Positions 36,672 through 44,270 of a DNA stretch of 64,000 nt are shown piece after piece. Both the position numbers and the translations under genes were made by a program. This DNA comes from Xylanimonas protaetiae. GTDB taxonomy: Bacteria > Actinomycetota > Actinomycetes > Actinomycetales > Cellulomonadaceae. Location of the stretch: contig NZ_CP035493.1 in assembly GCF_004135385.1 (NCBI RefSeq), positions 1,240,001 to 1,304,000 on the forward strand, written 5' to 3'. Position 1 is the first letter of the stretch. Each line of letters opens with the position of its first letter. A model generated the notes under the pieces. The model was not told where the DNA came from. It was given only the letters and a program-made list of their open reading frames with translations, and made no database searches.

Positions 36672-37963
36672 TCAGCCCTTCGCCGCGACGACGCGGCGCG
36701 CGGCGGCGTCGACCTTCGCGGCGAACGCCGGGTCGGCCTGCGCCTTCGCGACCAGGGCGTCGAGCATGGCGTTCGCTGTCGACGGGTCGGCGCTCGCGAG
36801 CACGACGTCGACGCCCGCCTCGACCGCGAGGACCGCGCGGTCGCCCGGCGACCACGCCTGGACCTGCGCCGCGTGGGACACGTCGTCCGTGACGACGACG
36901 CCGTCGAACCCCAGCGTGCCGCGCAGGAGGCCGACGACGGTGGGCGAGAACGCCGCGGGCAGCGTCGGGTCGATGCGGTCGTAGACCGCCGTCGACATCA
37001 TGACCCAGGGGCGCGGGCCGTCCCCCCGCGACGCCGCGGCGACGACGTCGCGGAACACGCCGACCGACGCGTCGTCGGCGGTGGTGACGCTGTCGTGGAC
37101 GCCGGCCGTCGTGTCGGTGTTCTGCGTGACGCGGCCCAGGCCCGGGAAGTGCTTGACCGTGGGCACGACGCCGGCGGCGCGCATCCCGGCGGCGAACGCC
37201 CCGGCCCCGGCGACCACCGACTCCGGCGTGCTGCCGTAGTTGCGCCCGTAGCGGCCGATGGGGGCGTTGCCCGTGCCGAGCTCGGGCGGGACGAGGTCGG
37301 CCACGGGGGCGAGGTCGACGTCGACGCCGGCGGCGCGCAGCTCGGTGCCCCAGGTCGTGGCCTGGGCGGCGAGGTCGGGGAGCGTGACCTGCTGCGTCGC
37401 GGGCGGGGCGGCGGTGAAGCCGGGGCCCTGGAGCACCCGGACCTGACCGCCCTCCTGGTCGGTGGCCACGAGCAGCCGCACCGGGTCGTGGCTCATGGCC
37501 CGGAAGGCGTCGACCAGGTTGAGGACGTTCTGCACCGGGGCCTGCGAGCGGCCCGCGAGGAACACGCCGCCGACGTGCCGGTCGCGCACCAGCGCGGCGG
37601 TCGTGTCGCGCGAACCCCGGACGGGCAGGCCCACCATGAGGAGCTGGCCGACCTTCTGCTCCAGCGTCCAGCCCGCGAGGGGGTCGGCGGGCGGAGGCGG
37701 CGGGGAGGCGTCGGCGTGGGGGTCGGGGACGGCGTGGGGGCCGGCGACGGAGACGGCGGGGGTGTCGGGCTCGTCGTCGTCGGGCGCGCCGACGGGGACG
37801 ACACCGGGGACGAGGACGCGACCGGCGGAGTGGGCGCCGGCGACGGCGCACCGCCTCCGGTGCACGCCGCGAGCAGCCCGACGAGCAGCCCCGTGAGGGC
37901 GAAGCCCACCGCCGCCACCGCCAGGGTGGCGGCGCGCGCCGGGCGGGTCCCGCCGGGGGACAT
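36672..37963 (-). pseudogene. GH3 beta-N-acetylhexosaminidase-like lipoprotein (NagZ family), apparent frameshift
   Basis: The first part encodes a lipoprotein signal with lipobox LAAC (Cys34) and a Pro/Ser/Thr linker. The catalytic part, from DPLAGWTLEQKVGQLLMVG on, is in another frame. The change is -1 within G runs around 37702-37705 (plus strand); one added base gives a continuous poly-Pro linker into PADPLAGW. The GH3 domain has KHFPGLGR and the nucleophile region GVVVTDDVSHA. It would release GlcNAc from cell-wall fragments outside the membrane. Its ATG overlaps the SRPBCC stop (TGATG). Confidence 0.75.
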
Positions 37964-38400
37964 CAGCTCCTGCGCCTCCGGTCGGAGTGCGCGAGCGTGG
38001 ACAGGGCCTGGGTCCACTGGTGCTCCGCGTTGCCGGCACGCTCCGCGGACTGGATGTTCTGCTGCACCACCTCGATGCGCGTGCCGCCGTCGACGGCCTG
38101 GAGCGTGATGGCGATGTCGTGGTAGTTGCCCGGCACGTCCTCGAGGCCGGACAGCGGCGAGAAGTGCGTGAAGTGCATGAGGCGCGGGCGCTCGAACGCG
38201 AGCACCGTGCCGTGGTCGGCGAACTGGCGGCCGAAGAAGTGGCCCTCGAACGTCACCGGGCTCCCGACCTGGAAGTCGGTCTCGATGTTGGCGCCCAGCA
38301 TCCAGCGGGCGCCCGGGTGCAGGAGCTCGGCCCACACACGCTCGGGCGGCTCGGCGACGAAGGTCGAGGCGGTCACGGTGTGCCGGGCGTCGGTGCTCAT
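37963..38400 (-). CDS. SRPBCC (polyketide cyclase/START-like) protein
   Basis: A 145-residue single-domain helix-grip protein. It begins with TASTFVAEPPERVWAELL and contains GSPVTFEGHFFG and the final amphipathic helix. Such proteins bind hydrophobic ligands or resemble AHSA1. Its stop overlaps the start of the GH3 lipoprotein. The ATG at 38400 is supported by TAGGTT 7 nt upstream. Confidence 0.83.
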   Translation of the reverse strand: MSTDARHTVTASTFVAEPPERVWAELLHPGARWMLGANIETDFQVGSPVTFEGHFFGRQFADHGTVLAFERPRLMHFTHFSPLSGLEDVPGNYHDIAITLQAVDGGTRIEVVQQNIQSAERAGNAEHQWTQALSTLAHSDRRRRS

Positions 38401-38407
38401 GGGGTCG

Positions 38408-38413
38408 AACCTA
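38408..38413 (-). promoter_or_regulatory. -10 box of the SRPBCC gene
   Basis: TAGGTT on the minus strand ends 7 nt before the ATG at 38400; no ribosome site is seen. Leaderless transcription of the SRPBCC-GH3 pair is inferred. Confidence 0.5.
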
Positions 38414-38549
38414 ACGCGGCGCGGGTCCGCCGTCGAAGCGGGTCGCGGGTGGCTCGCAGGGTGGTCGCGGCCGCCGGGGACGGTGCGCGACGCCGGTCGT
38501 CCTGGATGCTTCCCGGACGACCGCTGCGGGGCGCCCGGGCGTCGCGCGG

Positions 38550-39641
38550 TCAGGCGGCGGTCGCTGCCCGCAGCGCCGCCAGGAACGCGTCCACGTCGGC
38601 CGGCGTCGTCGCCCAGCTGCACATCCAGCGGACCTCGACGCGGTCCAGGGTCTCGCCGTCGGCCCAGTCGTAGAAGCGCGTCCGCTCGCGCAGGCGGTCG
38701 GCGGCGGCGCGGGGGAGCGTCGCGAAGACGGCGTTGGACTGCGTGGGCCGCGTGACGCGGACGACGTCGCCGCCGAGGGCCTCGACGCCCGCGCGCAGGC
38801 GCTGCGCCGCGGCGTTCGCGGCGGACGCGTTGCGGTGCCACAGCGGCTCGTCGCCGTCCAGCATCGCGAGCAGCTGCGCGGAGACGTACCGGGCCTTGGA
38901 GGCGAGCTGCATCGTCGACTTGCGCAGGAACGGCACCGCCGCGGCGGCCGCCCGCCGGGCGTCGGCCGCGCCGGGCGTCGGGGCGTCGTCGGGCCCCAGG
39001 ACGACGACCGCCTCGCCGAGCAGGCCGCCGTTCTTCGCGGCGCCGAGCGAGACGACGTCGACGCCGACGTCGGTGGTGAGCGCGCGCAGCCCGACGCCGA
39101 GGTGCGCGGCGGCGTTGGCGAGCCGCGAGCCGTCCACGTGGACGGCCAGGCCCATGCCGTGCGCGACCTCGACCAGGGCGGTGAGCTCCTCGACGTCGTA
39201 GACCGTGCCGAGCTCCGTGGCCTGCGTGAGCGTGAGCACCTGCGGCTGCGCGCGGTGCACGTCGCCGAGCTCCCCGAACCACGCCGCGACGTCGAGCGGC
39301 TCGATCTTGCCGTCCACCGCCGGGCGCGTGAGCAGCTTGAGGCCGCCGACGCGCTCCGGCGCCCCGTTCTCGTCCGTGTGCGCGTGCGCGACGTCGGAGG
39401 CGACGACGCCCGCCCAGCGCGACGTCGTCGCCATGAGGCTGACGACGTTCGCGCCCGTGCCGTTGAGCACGGGGAACGCGGTGGCTCCGGCGCCGAAGAC
39501 GTCACGCACGCGGTCGGCGAGGCGGGCCGTCCACGCGTCGTCGCCGTAGGCGACGGCGTAGCCCTCGTTCGCCGCGGCGATGGCGGCGAGGACCTCGGGG
39601 TGCGTGGGGGCGTAGTTGTCGGAGCCGAAGGGAGGCAGCAC
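38550..39641 (-). CDS. ltaE: Low-specificity L-threonine aldolase
   Basis: A 363-residue PLP enzyme of the beta-eliminating lyase family. FGSDNYAPTHPEVL starts the protein, HVDGSRLANAAAHLG carries the PLP-binding Asp, and SLGAAKNGGLLGEA carries the Schiff-base Lys. It splits L-threonine or allo-threonine to glycine and acetaldehyde. The GTG at 39641 is set by TACCCT exactly 6 nt upstream; a longer frame to 39692 lacks support. Confidence 0.9.
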   Translation of the reverse strand: MLPPFGSDNYAPTHPEVLAAIAAANEGYAVAYGDDAWTARLADRVRDVFGAGATAFPVLNGTGANVVSLMATTSRWAGVVASDVAHAHTDENGAPERVGGLKLLTRPAVDGKIEPLDVAAWFGELGDVHRAQPQVLTLTQATELGTVYDVEELTALVEVAHGMGLAVHVDGSRLANAAAHLGVGLRALTTDVGVDVVSLGAAKNGGLLGEAVVVLGPDDAPTPGAADARRAAAAAVPFLRKSTMQLASKARYVSAQLLAMLDGDEPLWHRNASAANAAAQRLRAGVEALGGDVVRVTRPTQSNAVFATLPRAAADRLRERTRFYDWADGETLDRVEVRWMCSWATTPADVDAFLAALRAATAA

Positions 39642-39647
39642 GGGGTC

Positions 39648-39653
39648 AGGGTA
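39648..39653 (-). promoter_or_regulatory. -10 box of the threonine aldolase gene
   Basis: TACCCT on the minus strand ends 6 nt before the GTG at 39641, consistent with a leaderless mRNA. Confidence 0.5.
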
Positions 39654-39752
39654 TGCCGGTCCGCGACGGCCGACGGCGGGCGCGGCCCGCACGGCCGCCG
39701 ACCCGCGACGCAGCCCGCAGGGCCGCCGACCCGCGACGCGGCCCCGTGCGGG

Positions 39753-40511
39753 CTACGCCTTGCGGGCCTGCACGACGGCCACCGGAACCCGACCGCGCAT
39801 CGCCGTGCCCGCCTGCTCGGTCACGCCCACGAGGCCGGCGCCCTCGAGCAGCCGCGCGACGCCGTGGTCGAGGTTGTCGGCGACGTACGCCAGGCCGGCC
39901 TGCTTGCGGGCGAACCAGCCGCCGCCCGCGCCGCCGTGCCGCCGCCCGTGCCCGTGCCCGTGCCCGTGTCCATGTCCGTGGTCGTCAACACCGTGCCCCG
40001 CGTGCTCCCCGTCGTCGGGCTGGGCGAAGTCCAGGATCGTGACCCGGCCGCCCGGGCGCAGGACGCGCAGGATCTCCGCCGCCATCGCCTCCTTCTGGTC
40101 GGTGGGGACGTGGTGCAGCGCGAACGAGCTGATGACGTGGTCGACGCCGGCGTCGTCGGCGGGCAGGTGGTCGGCGTAGCCGCGCACGAGCGTGACCCCG
40201 ACGCGGCGGCGGCGCGCCTTGCGCGCGGCGCGGTCCAGGGCGCCGCGGTCCGGGTCGAGGCCCGTGACGACGCCGCCGGCCGCGGCGGCGCGCAGGGCGA
40301 GGTTGCCCGTGCCGCAGCCGATCTCGAGAACACGGTCGCCGGACGCGATCCCGGCGGTCCGCACGAGCGCGTCGAGGTGCGCGCCGACGCCCGCGAGCGC
40401 GGTCATGAGGTCGTAGCTCCACAGGAGGCTCGCCTTGCCGGAGCCGGGGAGGAACGCGCGGTCGCCCACGGCCGCGTCGTCGACGATCCTGACCTGGGTG
40501 GTGTCGCTCAT
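39753..40511 (-). CDS. Class I SAM-dependent methyltransferase with a His-rich loop
   Basis: A 252-residue methyltransferase. VLEIGCGTGNLAL is the SAM motif I and LRPGGRVTILDFAQP is motif III. Between the core and the C-terminal helices lies an inserted HGHGHGHGHGHG-type stretch, a plausible metal-binding tag, encoded by GTGCCC-like repeats at 39942-39993. GGAGGA precedes the ATG. It is divergent from the AraC-type regulator with a 71-bp gap, so that regulator may control it. The substrate is unknown. Confidence 0.87.
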   Translation of the reverse strand: MSDTTQVRIVDDAAVGDRAFLPGSGKASLLWSYDLMTALAGVGAHLDALVRTAGIASGDRVLEIGCGTGNLALRAAAAGGVVTGLDPDRGALDRAARKARRRRVGVTLVRGYADHLPADDAGVDHVISSFALHHVPTDQKEAMAAEILRVLRPGGRVTILDFAQPDDGEHAGHGVDDHGHGHGHGHGHGRRHGGAGGGWFARKQAGLAYVADNLDHGVARLLEGAGLVGVTEQAGTAMRGRVPVAVVQARKA

Positions 40512-40582
40512 GATGGTTCCTCCGTGATGGTGGGTAGGACCAGCCTGCGGCCCGCGCCGCGGGCCGGGCAGGACGGAAGTCG

Positions 40583-41623
40583 GTGAGGATGGCACGTTCG
40601 TCGGCCGGTGCCGGGTCGCTGCGCCCGCGGCTGCCCGGGTCGCGCGCCCGCCTGCGCGCCGTGCGCGCCGACGGCACGCCCGTCTACCGGTTCGACGGCG
40701 TCCCCGGCGTGCCACCCGTCGCCGTCGTCCGGTTCGGCGGCACGCCCCACGAGGACGGCGAGCTGCCCGAGCACCGCCACGCGCACGACTTCCACGTGCT
40801 CATCTATGTCGAGGCGGGCGACGGCGAGGCGGGCGGCGGCGAGGCGGGCGGCGGCGAGGCGGGCGGCGGCGAGGCGGGCGGCGGGGCCGGTGGCGACCTG
40901 CGGATCGACGGCGTCGTCCAGCCGCTGCGCGCGGGCGAGGCGATCACGGTGCCGCCGGGTCACGTCGTCGGCGTCGGGCGGCACCAGCCCGACGGGTCGC
41001 GGGCGTGGGCCGTGTCGTTCCTGCCCGACGCCGTGCCGGCGCTCGCGGGCGTGCCGCCCGTGGCCTGGGCCGGCCACCCGCTGCTCGCGGCGTTCGACGA
41101 CGTGCGCCGCGTCGTCGTGCCGCCGGAGCGCGGCGCGGCGTGGGTGGGGCTGCTCGCCGAGCTTCACGCCGAGACGACGGACCCGTCGCGGCCCGGGGCC
41201 GACGCCGCCGCGCGGGCCGTGCTGACGCGCCTGCTCGTGGACCTCGCACGGCTCGCTCCCGCGGGGGCCGCGGGGCCCGGTGGCGGGTCGGGCGTCGCGG
41301 ACCCGCTCGTGCAGCGCGTGCTCGCCGTCGTCGAGGCCCGGTTCGCGGAGCCCGTGTCGACGGGGTCGGTGGCGCGCGAGCTCGGGTACACGGCCGGGCA
41401 CCTGACCACGGTGATGCGCGAGCGGACGGGCCGGACGGTGCTCGACTGGCTCACCGAGCGGCGCATGGCCGAGGCGCGGCGGCTGCTCGCGGAGACGGAC
41501 CTGCCGCTGGGCGTGATCGCCGCGCGGACCGGGTTCCGGGATGCGGCCTACCTGACCCGGCGGTTCCGCGCCTGGCACGGGACGACGCCCCTGGCGTGGC
41601 GGCGGGGTGCGACGAGCGGCTGA
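40583..41623 (+). CDS. AraC-family regulator with cupin sensor and repeat-expanded loop
   Basis: A 346-residue regulator. The N-terminal cupin (residues about 30-150, HRHAHDFHVLIY) is interrupted by five EAGGG-like repeats at residues 77-101. The AraC helix-turn-helix pair occupies about residues 240-340 (VARELGYTAGHLTTVMRERTG and IAARTGFRDAAYLTRRFR). The GTG at 40583 or the ATG at 40589 could start it. It is divergent from a methyltransferase. The effector is unknown. Confidence 0.88.
   Translation: MRMARSSAGAGSLRPRLPGSRARLRAVRADGTPVYRFDGVPGVPPVAVVRFGGTPHEDGELPEHRHAHDFHVLIYVEAGDGEAGGGEAGGGEAGGGEAGGGAGGDLRIDGVVQPLRAGEAITVPPGHVVGVGRHQPDGSRAWAVSFLPDAVPALAGVPPVAWAGHPLLAAFDDVRRVVVPPERGAAWVGLLAELHAETTDPSRPGADAAARAVLTRLLVDLARLAPAGAAGPGGGSGVADPLVQRVLAVVEARFAEPVSTGSVARELGYTAGHLTTVMRERTGRTVLDWLTERRMAEARRLLAETDLPLGVIAARTGFRDAAYLTRRFRAWHGTTPLAWRRGATSG
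40811..40885 (+). repeat. 15-bp in-frame tandem repeat in the AraC cupin loop
   Basis: Five copies of GAGGCGGGCGGCGGC, the first and last with one change, encode EAGGG units. The unit is a multiple of three, so slippage would change loop length without loss of frame. Confidence 0.9.
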
Positions 41624-41664
41624 GCGTCCGGGGGCGGGCCTGCCGTCCGGGCGCCGTGCGCCGA

Positions 41665-41670
41665 TAGCGT
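41665..41670 (+). promoter_or_regulatory. -10 box of the VanZ-like gene
   Basis: TAGCGT ends 6 nt before the ATG at 41677, consistent with a leaderless transcript. Confidence 0.5.
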
Positions 41671-41676
41671 TCGCCC

Positions 41677-42111
41677 ATGCGCTGGGTGCGGTGGGTCTTC
41701 GTCCTGTATCTCGCGGCCGTGCTGGGCCTGACCCTGTGGCCGTCGCTCGACCAGACGTCGGTGCCCGGGTGGGCGACCTCGACGGTCGCCGCCCTGGCCC
41801 GCATCGGCATCCACACGTCGGTGGCCGCTCTCGAGGCGCTCTCGAACCTCGTGATGTTCCTGCCGTTCGGCGTGCTGGGCGTCGTGCTGCTGGCGTACGC
41901 CCGCCGGGCGTGGTCCTTGGGTGCCGTCCTCGGGGCCGTCGCGCTGGCGGGGTTCGTCTTCTCGGGCGCCATCGAGACGACGCAGCTCCTGATCCCCGGG
42001 CGGGTCTCGACGCTCCAGGACGTGCTGCTCAACGGCGGCGGCGGGCTGCTGGGGGCGTGCGTCGCTGCGGTCCTCGTGGCGCGGTTCGCGCGAACCGGCA
42101 TGCGCGACTAG
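41677..42111 (+). CDS. VanZ-family membrane protein
   Basis: A 144-residue protein with about four transmembrane helices. SNLVMFLPFGVLGVVLL and GAIETTQLLIPGRVSTLQDVLLN are the VanZ signature. VanZ of enterococci gives low teicoplanin resistance, but most family members are uncharacterised and no van cluster is present here. It stands alone in front of the padR operator. Confidence 0.85.
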   Translation: MRWVRWVFVLYLAAVLGLTLWPSLDQTSVPGWATSTVAALARIGIHTSVAALEALSNLVMFLPFGVLGVVLLAYARRAWSLGAVLGAVALAGFVFSGAIETTQLLIPGRVSTLQDVLLNGGGGLLGACVAAVLVARFARTGMRD

Positions 42112-42116
42112 CAATA

Positions 42117-42141
42117 GTGTGTGACACACAGTAAGGTGTGT
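42117..42141. promoter_or_regulatory. Probable PadR operator
   Basis: GTGTGT-G-ACACAC (42117-42129) is a perfect 13-bp palindrome, and a third half-site GTGTGT (42136-42141) sits 3 nt before the padR ATG. TAGTGT (42115-42120) may be the -10. Autorepression by PadR is inferred. Confidence 0.55.
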
Positions 42142-42144
42142 CGC

Positions 42145-42474
42145 ATGAACCCGGATCACGCACAGCATCTGCAGGAGCTGCGGCGCGGCACCGTCGTGCT
42201 CGCGTGCCTGATCCGGCTCCGCACGCCCGGCTACGGGTACGCGCTGCTCGAGACGCTCACTGCCGACGGCCTCGACGTCGACGCCAACACGCTCTACCCG
42301 CTGCTGCGCCGGCTCGAGAAGCAGGGCCTGGTGACCAGCGAGTGGAACACCGACGAGGCCAGGCCGCGCAAGTTCTACACGACGTCGTCGGCGGGCACCG
42401 AGCTCGCCGCCGTCCTCACCGCCGACTGGGACCAGCTGGACGCCGCCCTGCGCCGGCTGCGGGAAGGAGCCTGA
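42145..42474 (+). CDS. PadR-family transcriptional regulator
   Basis: A 109-residue winged-helix PadR protein. RRGTVVLACLIRLRTPGYGYALL and DANTLYPLLRRLEKQGLV form the DNA-binding domain; the short C-terminal helix dimerises. The ATG at 42145 follows the operator directly. It is coupled, with 1 nt between, to a HAAS-type membrane protein gene, a common actinobacterial and Firmicutes pairing that responds to envelope signals. Confidence 0.9.
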   Translation: MNPDHAQHLQELRRGTVVLACLIRLRTPGYGYALLETLTADGLDVDANTLYPLLRRLEKQGLVTSEWNTDEARPRKFYTTSSAGTELAAVLTADWDQLDAALRRLREGA

Positions 42475-42475
42475 G

Positions 42476-43465
42476 ATGACGAACCGGACGGACCTCACCG
42501 CGCGCTACCTGGACGCGGCCGCGGCCCAGGTGCGCGAGCCGCAGCGCGACGCGCTGCGGCGCGAGCTCGCCGAGCGCATCGCCGACACGGTCGACGCGCG
42601 CGTCGCCGCCGGCGCGGCGCCCGCTGACGCCGAGTACGCGACGCTCGCCGCACTCGGCCACCCCGCCGCGCTCGCGGCCGACTACCTGGACCGGCCCCTC
42701 CAGCTCATCGGGCCGCGCTACTACCTGCTGTGGCGCCGGCTCGTGCGCGTCGTCGTGCCGATCGCGGGCGTCGTCGCCGCGGTGGGCAGCGCCGTCGGCG
42801 CCGTGACCGAGGGGCTCGGCGCCGCGCAGGTCATCGGCGCGGGGATCGGCACCGGCGTGCAGATCGCGGTGTACGTGGCCGCGGGCATCACGTTCGTGCT
42901 CGCCGTCATGGAGCGCAACGTCCCCGCCAAGGACCTCGACCCGTCCGCCGGCTGGCGGCCCGAGCAGCTCCCCGAGGTCCAGACGCCGTCGGCGCGCACG
43001 GTGCGCAACGACCAGATCGGCGACGTCGTCTGGCTCGCGATCCTCGGCGCGCTCGTCTTCTTCGGGAACCAGCTCTCGTTCGTCCGGGGCGGCGACGCGC
43101 ACACGCAGTTCCTCGACGCCGGCACGTGGTCGTGGCTGCGGTGGGCGCTGCTGGCGCTCGTCGTCGTCGAGCTCGTGCTGGTCCTCGTCTCGCTCGCCCG
43201 CAGGCGCTGGACCTGGTGGTTCGCGGGCGTCAACGCGACCGTCAACGCTGCGACGGTGGCCGTGCTCGTCCCGGTGCTGTCCACCGGGCGCCTGCTCGAC
43301 CCCGGCGCGCTCACGTCCGCGGGCTGGGCCGACGGGCCGGAGCTGGTCGGCCCGGGCGGCACGCTGGCGACGGTCGCGGTCGTCGCCGTGGTGGTGCTGT
43401 GCGTGGCCGACGCGGTCAAGGGCTTCGTGCGGGCCGCCCGGCAGTCGGGGCGGTCCACACCCTGA
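42476..43465 (+). CDS. PadR-associated membrane protein with HAAS-like N-terminus
   Basis: A 329-residue protein. Residues 1-70 resemble the HAAS/permease-prefix domain (LTARYLDAAAAQV, RELAERIADTVDARVAAG, then LGHPAALAADYLDR). About six transmembrane helices follow. It is encoded directly after padR and probably acts in the same envelope response; the mechanism is unknown. A 12-bp GC-rich inverted repeat around 43466-43523 may terminate this gene and its convergent neighbour. Confidence 0.8.
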   Translation: MTNRTDLTARYLDAAAAQVREPQRDALRRELAERIADTVDARVAAGAAPADAEYATLAALGHPAALAADYLDRPLQLIGPRYYLLWRRLVRVVVPIAGVVAAVGSAVGAVTEGLGAAQVIGAGIGTGVQIAVYVAAGITFVLAVMERNVPAKDLDPSAGWRPEQLPEVQTPSARTVRNDQIGDVVWLAILGALVFFGNQLSFVRGGDAHTQFLDAGTWSWLRWALLALVVVELVLVLVSLARRRWTWWFAGVNATVNAATVAVLVPVLSTGRLLDPGALTSAGWADGPELVGPGGTLATVAVVAVVVLCVADAVKGFVRAARQSGRSTP

Positions 43466-43489
43466 CCGCCCGGCGCCCGGCCGGCCCCG

Positions 43490-44158
43490 TCACGGCGCCG
43501 CGAGGGGCGCCGGCGCCGGGCGGGCGGCGAGGTGGCCGTGGCCGGCGATGTCCAGGCCCGCCTCGACCACCTCGGCCCGGCCGTCGGCGATGCGGACCGT
43601 CGACACCGACGCGTTCGGCAGCGGGACCAGCGGGCCGGGCCGCACCGTCCACAGGTAGGCGCCCAGCGTGAGCCCGTGCCCGACGACGAGCACCTCGGGA
43701 CCCCGGCCAGAGCCCGCCGACGGGTCGTCGTGCGCGGCGACGATCCGGGCGAACGCCGCGGCGACGCGCGCCATGTACGCCGCCCCGGACTCGCCGTGCG
43801 GCAGGCCCGGGTGACGGCCCGCGAGCACGGCCGGGACGAGCTCGGCCCAGGGCTGGTGCGCCTCCAGCTCGCGCTCCGGGCGGCGCTCGAACGTGCCGAA
43901 GTCGTACTCGCGCAGGTCCGCGTCGACGCGCAGCGGCAGGCGCTCGTGGTGGTGGAGGATCTCGACGGCCGTCGTCACCGCGCGGCCCGACGGCGACGAG
44001 TACGCCGCCGCGAAGTCGGACGCCGCGAGGTGCCGCGCGGTGGTGCGCACGCCCTCCCGGCCGGTCTTCGTCAGTGGCGAGTTGGAGGATCCCTGGAGGA
44101 TCTGGCGTGCGTTGAAGTGGGTCTGCCCGTGGCGCACGAGCGTGAGGGTGAGGGTCAT
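43490..44158 (-). CDS. Histidine phosphatase (phosphoglycerate mutase-like)
   Basis: A 222-residue histidine phosphatase. The catalytic LVRHGQTHFN holds the phospho-His, SSPSGRAVTT the second Arg, and VVGHGLTLGAYL the second His. The ATG at 44158 is just before the catalytic motif. Members act on sugar phosphates, nucleotides or phosphoglycerate; the substrate here is not clear. Confidence 0.88.
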   Translation of the reverse strand: MTLTLTLVRHGQTHFNARQILQGSSNSPLTKTGREGVRTTARHLAASDFAAAYSSPSGRAVTTAVEILHHHERLPLRVDADLREYDFGTFERRPERELEAHQPWAELVPAVLAGRHPGLPHGESGAAYMARVAAAFARIVAAHDDPSAGSGRGPEVLVVGHGLTLGAYLWTVRPGPLVPLPNASVSTVRIADGRAEVVEAGLDIAGHGHLAARPAPAPLAAP

Positions 44159-44270
44159 CGTGGTCCCTTTCGCGGATGAGCGGTCGGGTCGACGGTACGC
44201 ATGCGAAGGTGGCGGGACGGCGACGTCGCGGTGACCGCGACGCGAACTCTCGAGAGCGTGGAGGAGCGCG

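Noticed and set aside
41677..42111. Glycopeptide resistance cluster (VanZ and VanY-like genes)
   Set aside because: The two genes are 20 kb apart, VanA/H/X/R/S homologues are absent, and both families are common in cell-wall maintenance.
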